From an uncultured Prevotellaceae bacterium (GTDB lineage Bacteria > Bacteroidota > Bacteroidia > Bacteroidales > Bacteroidaceae), in NCBI GenBank assembly GCA_900318995.1, contig ONMR01000007.1, positions 1-64,000 of the forward strand: 64,000 nucleotides of DNA, read 5' to 3'. Of the stretch, positions 50,869 to 60,687 are shown in pieces. Numbering within the stretch: the stretch's first letter is position 1; each line of letters starts with the position of its first letter. Under the pieces are notes generated by a model. The model was given only the letters and a program-made list of their open reading frames with translations, was not told the DNA's origin and made no database searches. Both the position numbers and the translations under genes were made by a program.

Positions 50869-51732
50869 TTAGCCTCTGATTCTTTTGATGAGACCAGTCA
50901 GAACGGCACCTGGACCACACTCTGTGAACTCCTCGGCTCCATCGGCAATCATGTTGAGAACGCTCTGAGTCCAGCGTACCGGTGAGTTGAGCTGGGTTAC
51001 CAGATTTGCCTTGATTTCATCGGGGTTTACGTGCGGCCTGGCATCGACGTTCTGGTAGATGGGGCAGACGGGTGTATTGAACTGTGTCTCGCTTATGGCC
51101 TGTGCAAGCTCCTCCTTGGCGGGAGTCATGAGGGGTGAGTGGAAAGCACCGCCTACTACGAGCGGCAGGGCACGCTTTGCGCCGGCCTCTGTCATGAGCG
51201 GGCAGGCGGCGGCGATAGCCTCCTTGGAGCCTGAGATGACAACCTGTCCGGGGCTGTTGTAGTTGGCGGGAACAACCACCATGCCTTTGGCATTCAGGTC
51301 GGCGCAGATGGCTTCAATCTTATCATCGGCCAGACCAATGATTGCGGCCATCGTGCCGGGAACCTTCTCACAGCACTTTTGCATGGCACCGGCACGTTTG
51401 GCAACCAGTTTGAGGCCGCTCTCAAATGATAGGGCGCCACATGCTACCAGGGCCGAAAACTCACCCAGGGAGTGCCCTGCCACCATATCGGGCTTGAAAT
51501 CAGCACCGTGCGACTTGGCTACTGCCACTGAATGGATGAATACTGCAGGCTGTGTAATATCTGTACGGCGCAGGTCTTCATCACTGCCGCTGAACATTAT
51601 GTCTGAAATCTTGAATCCAAGGATGGAATCGGCCTCTGCAAACAACTCTTTTGCCCAGTCAAACTGGTCATACAGGTCTTTACCCATGCCCGAAAACTGG
51701 GCACCCTGTCCGGGAAATACGTATGCTTTCAT
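50869..51732 (-). CDS. fabD: Malonyl-CoA:ACP transacylase
   Basis: Transfers malonyl from CoA to ACP for fatty acid synthesis, and could also feed the polyene operon. 287 residues, as usual. It begins KAYVFPGQGAQFSGMG, has the nucleophile in GHSLGEFS, the catalytic His in GGAFHSPLM, and Arg in the conserved substrate-binding region. ATG 51732 is chosen because the conserved strand starts there; an upstream ATG would add an atypical 42 residues. Located immediately before GH13 in one minus-strand unit. Confidence 0.96.
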   Translation of the reverse strand: MKAYVFPGQGAQFSGMGKDLYDQFDWAKELFAEADSILGFKISDIMFSGSDEDLRRTDITQPAVFIHSVAVAKSHGADFKPDMVAGHSLGEFSALVACGALSFESGLKLVAKRAGAMQKCCEKVPGTMAAIIGLADDKIEAICADLNAKGMVVVPANYNSPGQVVISGSKEAIAAACPLMTEAGAKRALPLVVGGAFHSPLMTPAKEELAQAISETQFNTPVCPIYQNVDARPHVNPDEIKANLVTQLNSPVRWTQSVLNMIADGAEEFTECGPGAVLTGLIKRIRG

Positions 51733-51821
51733 ATCTGAAATATTTAGTATGTTCTGTATAATTTGGTTATCTTTGCTGGCCCTTCGGATATTGAAGGATG
51801 CGCACTTTTTAATAACTTGTG

Positions 51822-51829
51822 CAAAAGTA
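51822..51829 (-). promoter_or_regulatory. -7 promoter element for fabD
   Basis: On the minus strand this reads TACTTTTG, a full TAnnTTTG match, about 90 bases before the fabD ATG. It also excludes the longer reading frame start upstream. Confidence 0.65.
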
Positions 51830-51970
51830 GTCATCATACTCAATGCAACAGGAAGCATGACTTACTTTTTTTTTTATCTCTACACAATTATTGTTTTTTG
51901 TGCGCGTTATTATAATAAAATAGGCCGTATGCTTAAATATAACATACAAAACTACACTCAGAACAGGTAT

Positions 51971-52579
51971 ATGGAACACTCTGATGCGATGGGAAGTTTC
52001 CAGCTTTCATTAAAAAGACTGTTTGATATAGTGTTTTCCCTGATAGGTCTGGTAGTTTGCTCACCGTTGATGTTGCTTTTCTCAATAATCCTGCTGTTCA
52101 GTAACGGACCAGTCATATTCAAGCAGGAAAGAGTTGGATACAAAGGCGTTCCGTTTATTATATACAAGTTCCGTACCATGCGTACCGATGCCGAGGAAAA
52201 CGGAATTCCCCGTCTTGAAAATGAAAGGAACAAATATCTGACAACATTCGGCAGTTTCCTGCGTTCACATCATCTGGATGAGTTGCCACAGCTTTGGAAC
52301 GTACTCAAGGGCGATATGTCGTTTGTGGGCCCCCGTCCTGAACGTCAGTATTTCATAGATCAGATTAACCGTGAGACCGATGACTATCGATACATCTATA
52401 TGATGCGTCCCGGTATCACATCTTACGCTACAATCCATAACGGCTATACGGATACGATGGAAAAAATGCTCAAGCGTCTTGAGTACGACCTGGATTATCT
52501 GGATAACCGTAATGTCTTTACAGACCTGGGAATCATCATAAAGACGTTCTTCTCAGTGTGCAGTGGAAAGAAGTTCTGA
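51971..52579 (+). CDS. Initiating sugar phosphate transferase (small PGT)
   Basis: Starts capsule/exopolysaccharide repeat units by moving a sugar phosphate to undecaprenyl phosphate. 202 residues, the size of the minimal PglC-like catalytic core with one N-terminal re-entrant helix (LFDIVFSLIGLVVCSPLMLLF). Core motifs are KQERVGYKG, YKFRTMRTDAE, LDELPQLWNVLKGDMS and the FVGPRPE signature. ATG 51971 is favoured; in-frame ATG 51929 would add 14 residues. The longer frame upstream overlaps fabD and is not used. It is first in the polysaccharide locus. Confidence 0.92.
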   Translation: MEHSDAMGSFQLSLKRLFDIVFSLIGLVVCSPLMLLFSIILLFSNGPVIFKQERVGYKGVPFIIYKFRTMRTDAEENGIPRLENERNKYLTTFGSFLRSHHLDELPQLWNVLKGDMSFVGPRPERQYFIDQINRETDDYRYIYMMRPGITSYATIHNGYTDTMEKMLKRLEYDLDYLDNRNVFTDLGIIIKTFFSVCSGKKF

Positions 52580-52675
52580 TACCCTTTTCAGAACATTCGG
52601 CTTTCAGAGATCTGATTTACAACATATCATTAGCTAACCGGTTATTTTTATAAAGCATATCAAAAACTAAAACTG

Positions 52676-55201
52676 ATGAGACGCAGATTCGTTATCATTG
52701 TGTGCCTTAATCTCTTATCTGCCATGGTATGGGCACAGTCAAGCATGACAGATAACCAGATAATGGATTATGTCATTGAACAGAACGCGAAAGGTGTATC
52801 ACGCCAACAGATAGTGACCCAACTCATGCAGCGTGGTGTTACAATTGATCAGCTACAGCGTATCCGTGACAAATACCAGAAACAGATGAATAACGGCATG
52901 TTAGGCGCACAGGATATAACAGCCGGTTCACAGGCCGTCAAGAACCGCTTAAGGGAGTCGAACGGTGAAATACGTGAACAGCAGGTTGCGCGTGACCGTG
53001 CCAGTGCCTCCCAGTTCAGGGTAAAGGATACAAAACCTGCCAATCAGATTCAACGTCATACATATGACTATGATGACCCTGAATACATGAAGATGGATGA
53101 GGCTATAGATTTCATGATGCCGGATTCGCTCAAATACTTTTTTTATGAAGTGGAGAAAAAGTCCAAGATATTCGGTCATGACCTGTTCAATAACAAGAAC
53201 CTTACCTTTGAGAGTTCCATGAACCTGGCTACTCCGCAGAATTATGTGCTTGGTGCGGGCGATGCCGTTAATATTGATATCTGGGGTGCATCCCAGGATA
53301 GTTTTACCGAGACAATATCTCCGGATGGAACTATTACCATTGACGGTATCGGTGTTCTGCAGTTAGGTGGCCTTTCTGTTTCTCAGGCCAAGGAAAAGGT
53401 TATACGCATCCTGGGATCACGTTATCAGGAGTCCGAGATTGACCTGACGCTGGGCCAGACCCGTTCCATAACAATCAGCATCATAGGTGAGGTCAATGTT
53501 CCCGGTACTTATACGATGTCGGCCTTTGCTACTGTATACAACGCCCTTTACATGGCTGGCGGTCCAAATGATATAGGTACATTGCGTAATGTAAGGTTAT
53601 ACAGGGACGGAAAACTGCAGTCAACTGTTGATGTCTATGAGTTCCTTCTCAACGGAAAGTTGTCGGGCGATGTCCGTCTGCAGGATAATGACGTGATTTC
53701 AGTAGGGCCTTATGATGCGTTGGTTAACATCACAGGTAAGGTAAAACGTCCTATGTTCTATGAGATGAAGACCGATGAGGGCCTTGATGCGCTTCTGGAT
53801 TATGCCGGCGGTTTCAGCGGTGATGCATACACCAAAACTGTACGTATCAACCGTAAGTCGGGAGAATTTTATTCAGTGTTTAATGTTGCAGAGGCTGATT
53901 TCAGCTCATTCCATATGATGGATCAGGATTCGGTAAGCATAGATTCCACACTGAACCGTTACCAAAATATGGTTGAACTGAAGGGTGCAGTATTCCGTCC
54001 GGGCATGTATCAGGTCGGAGACGGTATCAATACCGTAAAGGACCTGATTGTGGCTGCCGACGGCCTTACAGAGGGGGCTATAGCTCAGCATGCGGTGATG
54101 CACAGGATGAAGGTCGACCGCACCCTAGAGATGATTAGCGTTGATGTTCGCGGTATTCTGGAGGGAACAGTTCCCGATATCGAACTGCGCAATGAGGATG
54201 TTTTGTATGTGGCGGACCAGAAAAGGCGTGATGATCAGAAAACTGTCAGCATACATGGTGAGGTTATATATCCGGGTGTTTATGTGTACGCTGAGAATGA
54301 GACCGTAGAGGATCTTATTATGCAGGCAGGAGGTTTAACCGAGGCAGCATCTCTGGCCAAGGTGGATGTTGCACGCCGTATTATAGATCCCAGTGCAACA
54401 GAGTCTTCGGACAATATCGCACAGACATACAGTTTCAGTATCGATCCTGAATTCAAGATAAGTGACCAGCCGGACTTTACGCTGAATCCCTATGATGAGG
54501 TTTATGTACGTCGTAGCCCCAATTATGTTGAGCAGCAGAATGTGAAGATTGAAGGTGAGGTCCATTTTGCCGGTATCTATACCTTGTCAAGCAAGGGCCA
54601 GCATCTGAGTGATATCATATCACAGGCGGGCGGACTGACCGAACGTGCATATGCCAAGGGAACCAAACTGCTGCGTCAGATGACACAGGATGAGCGTGAT
54701 ATGCTTGAGATTATGTTGCGTACTGCACAACGTAACTCCGGCAATGACTCAATTGATGTACGTAAACTGATGACCAATACAAGCTATCCTGTCGGTATTG
54801 AGTTAGACAAGGCCTTAAAGAATCCCGGCGGTGACGATGACCCGATACTGCGTGAAGGAGACCGTATCGTGGTGCCCCATTTTGACGGATCGGTAAAGAT
54901 AAACGGTGAGGTCCTTTATCCCAACACCGTTTATTATAAGGAGGGTAAGAAAACCAAGTATTACATCAATCAGGCTGGTGGAGTCACATCAACAGGAAAG
55001 AAATCAAAGGCCATTATCATCTATATGAACGGTATGGTAGCCAAGGCAGACCGTAAGCATAAGCCTATGCCTGGCTGTCAGATTGTAGTTCCTACAAAGT
55101 CACGCCATGGCTCCCTGTCGGTTCCTGAGATTCTTAGTATCGGTTCAAGCACCGCTTCAATTGCGGCAATGATTGCAACAATAGTCAATTTGTCCAAATA
55201 A
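52676..55201 (+). CDS. Wza-like polysaccharide export outer-membrane protein with SLBB domains
   Basis: An 841-residue export channel subunit. Signal peptide 1-21 (VWAQ). Residues about 30-110 contain a short helical repeat (NAKGVSRQQIVTQLMQRG). The poly-export domain is near 180-270 (NYVLGAGDAVNIDIWG), followed by five or six SLBB domains (for example ITGKVKRPMFYEM, SIHGEVIYPGVYVYAENE, IEGEVHFAGIYTLSSKG, INGEVLYPNTVYYKEG). A C-terminal hydrophobic stretch may sit in the outer membrane. Carries the polymer across the outer membrane together with the Wzz proteins that follow. Confidence 0.92.
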   Translation: MRRRFVIIVCLNLLSAMVWAQSSMTDNQIMDYVIEQNAKGVSRQQIVTQLMQRGVTIDQLQRIRDKYQKQMNNGMLGAQDITAGSQAVKNRLRESNGEIREQQVARDRASASQFRVKDTKPANQIQRHTYDYDDPEYMKMDEAIDFMMPDSLKYFFYEVEKKSKIFGHDLFNNKNLTFESSMNLATPQNYVLGAGDAVNIDIWGASQDSFTETISPDGTITIDGIGVLQLGGLSVSQAKEKVIRILGSRYQESEIDLTLGQTRSITISIIGEVNVPGTYTMSAFATVYNALYMAGGPNDIGTLRNVRLYRDGKLQSTVDVYEFLLNGKLSGDVRLQDNDVISVGPYDALVNITGKVKRPMFYEMKTDEGLDALLDYAGGFSGDAYTKTVRINRKSGEFYSVFNVAEADFSSFHMMDQDSVSIDSTLNRYQNMVELKGAVFRPGMYQVGDGINTVKDLIVAADGLTEGAIAQHAVMHRMKVDRTLEMISVDVRGILEGTVPDIELRNEDVLYVADQKRRDDQKTVSIHGEVIYPGVYVYAENETVEDLIMQAGGLTEAASLAKVDVARRIIDPSATESSDNIAQTYSFSIDPEFKISDQPDFTLNPYDEVYVRRSPNYVEQQNVKIEGEVHFAGIYTLSSKGQHLSDIISQAGGLTERAYAKGTKLLRQMTQDERDMLEIMLRTAQRNSGNDSIDVRKLMTNTSYPVGIELDKALKNPGGDDDPILREGDRIVVPHFDGSVKINGEVLYPNTVYYKEGKKTKYYINQAGGVTSTGKKSKAIIIYMNGMVAKADRKHKPMPGCQIVVPTKSRHGSLSVPEILSIGSSTASIAAMIATIVNLSK

Positions 55202-55204
55202 GTG

Positions 55205-56287
55205 ATGATTATGGAAACGAAAGCGTCACATAAGATAAGCGTAGATATAGTCAGATTTTTCCGGATTGCCGTTTCAGACATCCGGAAAATGATACTTTAT
55301 TGCTTTATTGGCGGAGTGATCAGCATTATTGTGGCATTCAGTATTCCCAGAATATACAAGTCAAGGACTGTTCTTGCGCCGGAGGAGTCTTCATCGGGCT
55401 TTTCGGGAAACATATCATCATTGGCAAGTATGGTAGGCATGAATCTGAAAATAGGTACCAGCGGTGATGCAATTTATCCCGAAATCTATCCGGATGCAAT
55501 AGAATCTACAGAATTCCTGGTCGGTCTTTTTGGGGTTAAGGTGACATCCAAAGACAGCACCATCGTGGATATGCCGTACAGTGATTACCTTAAGGATCAC
55601 CAGAAGATAGCATGGTGGGATTATCCTATGCATCTGCTAAGCAAGCAACTAAACAAGATCAAGAGCAGGAAGGAAGGTAATAGCGGAAACACTCAGGAGA
55701 TTAATCCTTTCTGTCTGACAAGGTCTCAATATGAACTGACAAAGGCTATCAGCAGAAACATTGAGTGTAAAGTTGACAAGAAAACCAGTGTAATCGAGAT
55801 AGAGTTTACCGCCCAGGATCCTTATGTCGCCTGGACTATGGCCAATGCAGTCACTACACAGCTTCAGGCTTTCATAACCAGTTACCGCACCAATAAAGCC
55901 AAGAACGATGAGGCTTACATGCAGAAACTTTTTAAGGAAGCTGAGGATGAATACACAGAAGCAAGGCTTAAATATGCCTCTTTTTGTGAATCCAACACGA
56001 ACGTTGTGTTAAAGTCGGTTGAGTCAAAGATGAAGGAGCTTGAGAATGATATGGACCTTAAACTCAACATCTATACACAGATGGCCGAACAGCTTCAGCT
56101 GGCCAGGTCCAAGGTTCAGGAACGGACGCCGGCATTCACTGCCCTTCAGAAAGCCTCCGCTCCTGTCAAACATGCCAATACTCCCAAACTCTATATACTG
56201 ATTCTCTTTGTTTTCCTGTCTGTCCTTACCAGACTTACGGTACTTTTCTGCAAGAATTACAAGGAAATCATTATATTCAATGAGTAG
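55205..56287 (+). CDS. Wzz/GNVR-type chain length determinant protein
   Basis: A 360-residue inner-membrane protein with helices near residues 30-50 (YCFIGGVISIIVAFSI) and 330-350, and a periplasmic coiled-coil part. VLAPEESSSGFSGN and the GNVR-like NTPKLYILILFVF at the C-terminal helix fit the PCP family. It controls polymer length with the Wzy enzyme. GTG 55202, ATG 55205 and ATG 55211 are all possible starts. The stop overlaps the Wzz-Wzy fusion start by 8 bases. It has no tyrosine-kinase domain. Confidence 0.85.
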   Translation: MIMETKASHKISVDIVRFFRIAVSDIRKMILYCFIGGVISIIVAFSIPRIYKSRTVLAPEESSSGFSGNISSLASMVGMNLKIGTSGDAIYPEIYPDAIESTEFLVGLFGVKVTSKDSTIVDMPYSDYLKDHQKIAWWDYPMHLLSKQLNKIKSRKEGNSGNTQEINPFCLTRSQYELTKAISRNIECKVDKKTSVIEIEFTAQDPYVAWTMANAVTTQLQAFITSYRTNKAKNDEAYMQKLFKEAEDEYTEARLKYASFCESNTNVVLKSVESKMKELENDMDLKLNIYTQMAEQLQLARSKVQERTPAFTALQKASAPVKHANTPKLYILILFVFLSVLTRLTVLFCKNYKEIIIFNE

Positions 56288-58325
56288 AATCCGGAATAAG
56301 CATTTTTTGATATACGCCGCCGTGATGGTTGCTTCGGCTCTGTCAGGATGGCTGATATCATACGCTTTCCCCGACGAATATGCTGCTCAGGTCAAGATAT
56401 CTGATGAATACAAGACCACAGACCTGGCCATAGGTCTCAATACACTAAACGTCATGATGCGTGACCTGAACGTTGATGCAGGAAATCAGGGCACGGATGA
56501 CATAGAGATCTACTCAAAAATAATTGACTCCCATGACTTTCTGGAACAGATTGGGAGAATCTCATTACCAGATAGCTGCCAGACCTATTCTGAATACCTT
56601 GAAACCAACTACAGACATCGGAAAGACATAATAAAGCTGATAGATAAGAATATAAATTACAATATCAGCGCATATGACCATACACTTGAACTGCAGGTTA
56701 AAGACAAGAATCCTGAGATATCAGCATATATCCTTGACAGGACCTTGTCATTACTCAAACAGGTAATAGAAAGCAAGCGCATCAATCGTGCCCTGGCAGC
56801 AAAGGAGAACGCTGTAAACAAGTGTAATGATGCGTATATGAGTTATCTGGAATCAAAGGAAAAATGGTACAGTTATGCTGATTCACATTCCAGCCCTTCA
56901 TCCAATTACACCGTTAACAGGCTTAATGAACTGGAACAGGATTATAAGGTCAAATACGATATCTATGAAAAAGCCAGGGAAGATTCCGTTAGGGCAGACT
57001 ATCTGGTTGAAAAGGAGAATACCTCATTCGCCGTTGTCAAGGTATTCAATATATCTCATAAGAGAATAGCGCCATTCCGTTTGGCATATGCTTTTGCGGC
57101 ATTACTTCTCTCATTCGGTTTCTGCTTCTGGCATTCCGGTATCAGGCGCCGAAAAGAGATGGGTTTGTCCGTACGGTTCGGTTTCGGGGACTGGTTCTCT
57201 CCATGGACAATAACCGTCGTTATCTGGGCGGTGATACTGGGATTATACTATATACTTGATACCAATCTGTATCCTATCACAGGACAGTTCTATTATTGCC
57301 TCATAATATGGCTGCCCATATTTGTATTGAGTTCATTATTCACGTATAATTCCTTGACAGTAAAGGATCCGGGAAGCACTGAAACGTTTTCATTCCATTT
57401 TAACAGGAAAGTATTCAATGCGTTTTTTGTCCTTTCACTGATAATAACCCCTCTATATGTCAAGAGCGTACTCGATGTGGTTCTGATGTTCGGTACTGAC
57501 GACATAATGAACAATGTCCGTACACTGGCCGTTTATGGAGACGGACAAGGAATTCTGAACTATTCAATAGTGATAAACCAGACTTTGCTGGTAGTGGCAC
57601 TTTGGGCTCATCCAAGAATTCCGATGTGGAAGGTAATAACACTTGTCATTGCCTGTCTGATGAATTCTCTTGCAATCATGGAGAAGGGAACAATGTTCTT
57701 TGTTTTTGTCAGTATTGTTTTTGTCCTTTTTGAAAAGAGGGTGATTCACCTCAGGTCCATATTGATATTCAGTGTCATACTGATAGTTTTATTCTATCTG
57801 TTCAATCTGGGCAGAGCCGAGAAGGGCAGTCAGTATAAGGAGGAGGAGACTCTTCTGGACTTCATCGTTATGTACGCTCTCTCGCCGCCTGTAGCTTTCT
57901 GTCAGTTGGTTCAGGATGTAACTCCCCAATTCGGACCAAACACTTTCAATAATATTTATATATTCATATCCCGTTTCGGAATAAGTGATATAGTTGTGAA
58001 ACAGAAACTTCAGGCATTCGCCTGGGTTCCTATCCCCACTAACGTATATACGGTATTCCAACCTTTTTTTGTTGATTTCGGGTATCGGGGCGTGGCTTTC
58101 TTTGCCTGGCTCTATGGCTGTGCCAGCGGATTGCTTTACCGGCTTTACCGGAACAGGAACTCCATAGGGTGCGCACTTTATACGTATATGGTCTATGCTT
58201 TGGTATTGCAGTTCTATCAGGATAACCTGTTATACAGTCTTGTGTTTGTGATACAGTTTATATTTTTTATTGTTCTGTTTACCCAGAACAAGGTCAAACT
58301 CTCTTTCAATTTACCTGTGCGATGA
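56280..58325 (+). CDS. Wzz-Wzy fusion: chain-length domain plus polysaccharide polymerase
   Basis: A 681-residue membrane protein. Residues 1-285 look like a second Wzz module: an N-terminal helix (FLIYAAVMVASALSGWLISY), PDEYAAQVKISDEYK, a helical periplasmic region, and a closing helix (LAYAFAALLLSFGFCFWH). Residues about 300-681 have ten or so membrane helices of an O-antigen/oligosaccharide repeat unit polymerase. Co-expression with the separate Wzz gene suggests a Wzz-Wzy assembly. ATG 56280 is chosen because it overlaps the Wzz stop; any longer form would read through it. Confidence 0.8.
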   Translation: MSRIRNKHFLIYAAVMVASALSGWLISYAFPDEYAAQVKISDEYKTTDLAIGLNTLNVMMRDLNVDAGNQGTDDIEIYSKIIDSHDFLEQIGRISLPDSCQTYSEYLETNYRHRKDIIKLIDKNINYNISAYDHTLELQVKDKNPEISAYILDRTLSLLKQVIESKRINRALAAKENAVNKCNDAYMSYLESKEKWYSYADSHSSPSSNYTVNRLNELEQDYKVKYDIYEKAREDSVRADYLVEKENTSFAVVKVFNISHKRIAPFRLAYAFAALLLSFGFCFWHSGIRRRKEMGLSVRFGFGDWFSPWTITVVIWAVILGLYYILDTNLYPITGQFYYCLIIWLPIFVLSSLFTYNSLTVKDPGSTETFSFHFNRKVFNAFFVLSLIITPLYVKSVLDVVLMFGTDDIMNNVRTLAVYGDGQGILNYSIVINQTLLVVALWAHPRIPMWKVITLVIACLMNSLAIMEKGTMFFVFVSIVFVLFEKRVIHLRSILIFSVILIVLFYLFNLGRAEKGSQYKEEETLLDFIVMYALSPPVAFCQLVQDVTPQFGPNTFNNIYIFISRFGISDIVVKQKLQAFAWVPIPTNVYTVFQPFFVDFGYRGVAFFAWLYGCASGLLYRLYRNRNSIGCALYTYMVYALVLQFYQDNLLYSLVFVIQFIFFIVLFTQNKVKLSFNLPVR

Positions 58326-58393
58326 CTGATGAATGTGGCACAGACAACAGTCATTCAGTTCAGAACCACAAAAGACCGGTGTATTAAGATGGC

Positions 58394-59737
58394 ATGATAA
58401 AGATGGATTCAACAGACGGCAAAAGGAGATCTTCACTGTTACAGAAGAATATTCTGGCATCATTCCTGATCAAGGGATGGTCTGCCGTTATTGTATTTCT
58501 TCTGACGCCGGTCACCCTTAAGTGCCTTGGCGATTACACCAACGGGGTGTGGCTTACCATAAGCAGTGTCATGCTATGGATAGATAACCTGGATATAGGT
58601 CTTGGCAACGGCCTGCGTAACAGACTGGCCATTTATATGGCTCATGACGACAGGGAGCATGCCCGATCGCTCATATCATCGACATTTGCCATGCTCACCT
58701 ATATCATTATACCGGCCATGCTCATATTGATAGCATTGGTCTGGATATGCAACACCTACAGTCTGTTCAATGTGGACAGTGATATTATCAATAACCTTGA
58801 CACAGTTTTAACCGTAACTGTTATCATGGTTTGCAGTACATTCATATTCAAGCTGACAGGTAATTTCTATATGGGTATGCAGTTGCCGGCAGTAAGCAAT
58901 ATGCTTGTAGCTGCCGGACAGACGCTGGCCTACATCGGCACCTTGATACTGTATCGGAGCGGCAGCCATTCACTGATGCATATAGCCCTGGTCAACACCG
59001 TTGCGCCGTTGATAACCTATCTTATTGCGTATCCTGTGACATTCTGTTTCAAGTATCCCGAACTAAGGCCGTCAGTTAAGCTGGTGAACATAAAAGAGGC
59101 GAAAGAGGTCATGTCTGTGGGAGTGCAGTTTTTTGCCATACAGATATCAAGCGTTGTGCTTTTCATGACATCGAATCTGCTTATATCTAAGTTGTTCGAT
59201 CCTTCTATGGTAACCCCGTACGGGATAGCGTACCGATATTTCAGTATTCTGCTGGTGGCTTTCACCGTAATATGTATGCCGTTCTGGAATGCAACCACCG
59301 ATGCCTATGAACGTAACGACATGGAGTGGATACGCCGTGCCACAAGGAAACTTCGTATACTGACTATAGCTATTTTCATAGGTATGATTGTCATGATTGC
59401 GGTATCCCCGTTTGTCTATTCAATATGGATCGGTCCGGATGTGAATGTTGACATACGTTTGAGCATAGGTATGGCTGTATATATCTTTATACTTATTTAC
59501 AGTATGCGCTACAGTTATTTCATCAACGGCATAGGCAAGCTCAGGATTCAGCTTGTTTTTACCGTTTCGGCCGCAGTGGTGTTCATACCGGCGGCCTATG
59601 CGGCAGTAAGGTGGTCACATGACCTGATCTGGTTCATAGCTGTGATGTGCCTGGTCAACCTGCCGGGTATGATAGCCAACAGGATTCAGTTTTACAGACT
59701 CATTAACGGAAAGGCTAAGGGTATATGGAACAAATAG
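58394..59737 (+). CDS. Polysaccharide flippase (Wzx-like, MATE/MVF fold)
   Basis: A 447-residue membrane protein with about 12 helices, moving undecaprenyl-linked repeat units to the periplasm. Features include LLTPVTLKCLGDYTNGVW, LDIGLGNGLRNRL and FDPSMVTPYGIAYRY, as in oligosaccharide flippases. ATG 58394 and ATG 58403 are both possible starts. It lies 68 bases after the fusion gene. Confidence 0.88.
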   Translation: MIKMDSTDGKRRSSLLQKNILASFLIKGWSAVIVFLLTPVTLKCLGDYTNGVWLTISSVMLWIDNLDIGLGNGLRNRLAIYMAHDDREHARSLISSTFAMLTYIIIPAMLILIALVWICNTYSLFNVDSDIINNLDTVLTVTVIMVCSTFIFKLTGNFYMGMQLPAVSNMLVAAGQTLAYIGTLILYRSGSHSLMHIALVNTVAPLITYLIAYPVTFCFKYPELRPSVKLVNIKEAKEVMSVGVQFFAIQISSVVLFMTSNLLISKLFDPSMVTPYGIAYRYFSILLVAFTVICMPFWNATTDAYERNDMEWIRRATRKLRILTIAIFIGMIVMIAVSPFVYSIWIGPDVNVDIRLSIGMAVYIFILIYSMRYSYFINGIGKLRIQLVFTVSAAVVFIPAAYAAVRWSHDLIWFIAVMCLVNLPGMIANRIQFYRLINGKAKGIWNK

Positions 59738-59785
59738 TTATGGCATACCCGTCACTCATTGGCAAGTTTCAATAACAAAAGACAG

Positions 59786-60682
59786 ATGGACGTATCCGTA
59801 ATCATAGTAAACTACAATACACTACATGTCTTGCTTCCGTGTCTGGACAGCATCATGGAACATACCGGCGGCATCTCATTTGAGATTATCGTTGTTGACA
59901 ACGGCTCAACCGACGGGTCGGCAGAGACTTTGTCAAAAGATGAAAGGATACGCTTTGTTCAGGCCGGCTCGAACCTGGGATTCGGAAAGGCAAATAACCT
60001 GGGACTGACGTTGGCCCGGGGAGAGTATATATTCTTTCTGAATTCGGATACACTGCTCGGAAATAATGCCATAGGGATTATGCTTGGTTTTGCCCGTCAG
60101 TATAAGGGAAGGCTGGGCGCGTTGGGATGTATTCTGCAGGACCGGCAGGGGGAAAGGATACACTCATACGGAAAATTCCCGCGCATGAGAGATGACTTCA
60201 GGAAATATATTCTGACACCTATACAGAAAGGACTTCATATGTATCACCAGCCCGCAACCGCTTATCCTGACAAATGGATGAAAGTGGACTATGTTACAGG
60301 GGCTGACCTGTTTGTGAGCCGTAAGGTGTTGGATGAGTGCGGAGCTTTCAATCCTGCATTCTTTATGTATTATGAGGAGTCAGAGATGGAACTCAGATTC
60401 TGCCGCAAGGGTTATGACAATGTACTTATGGATGGTCCTGCAATCATTCATCTTGAGGGTGAGGGAGGCAAGGACGGTTGTTCTTCAAGATTCCTGAGAG
60501 ACAATATCAGGCAACAGAAGAGTGAATATATCTACTATAAGCTTACGGAACCGCGGATAAAGTATTATATTTATCGGATAATACACCCGATATTGAGACA
60601 GACGGTATGGTTCAATCCCAACATCTCAATGGGTGACAAGTGGAAGTTGGTAAAACAACTGTTTGTATCAATCAAACTATAA
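59786..60682 (+). CDS. GT2 glycosyltransferase (rhamnosyltransferase-like)
   Basis: A 298-residue family 2 glycosyltransferase. It starts MDVSVIIVNYNT, has VVDNGSTDGS and the DxD motif in FLNSDTLLGN, and continues with DYVTGADLFVSRK and the ExE-like YEESEMELRF, close to WbbL/rhamnosyltransferases. ATG 59786 is chosen because it begins the conserved strand; an upstream in-frame TTG would add 9 residues. The next gene follows after 5 bases. Confidence 0.9.
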   Translation: MDVSVIIVNYNTLHVLLPCLDSIMEHTGGISFEIIVVDNGSTDGSAETLSKDERIRFVQAGSNLGFGKANNLGLTLARGEYIFFLNSDTLLGNNAIGIMLGFARQYKGRLGALGCILQDRQGERIHSYGKFPRMRDDFRKYILTPIQKGLHMYHQPATAYPDKWMKVDYVTGADLFVSRKVLDECGAFNPAFFMYYEESEMELRFCRKGYDNVLMDGPAIIHLEGEGGKDGCSSRFLRDNIRQQKSEYIYYKLTEPRIKYYIYRIIHPILRQTVWFNPNISMGDKWKLVKQLFVSIKL

Positions 60683-60687
60683 ATGGT

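Noticed and set aside
51263..51970. A long in-frame extension upstream of the sugar transferase
   Set aside because: It runs antisense through fabD and its predicted residues do not match any family; the conserved transferase starts at 51971.
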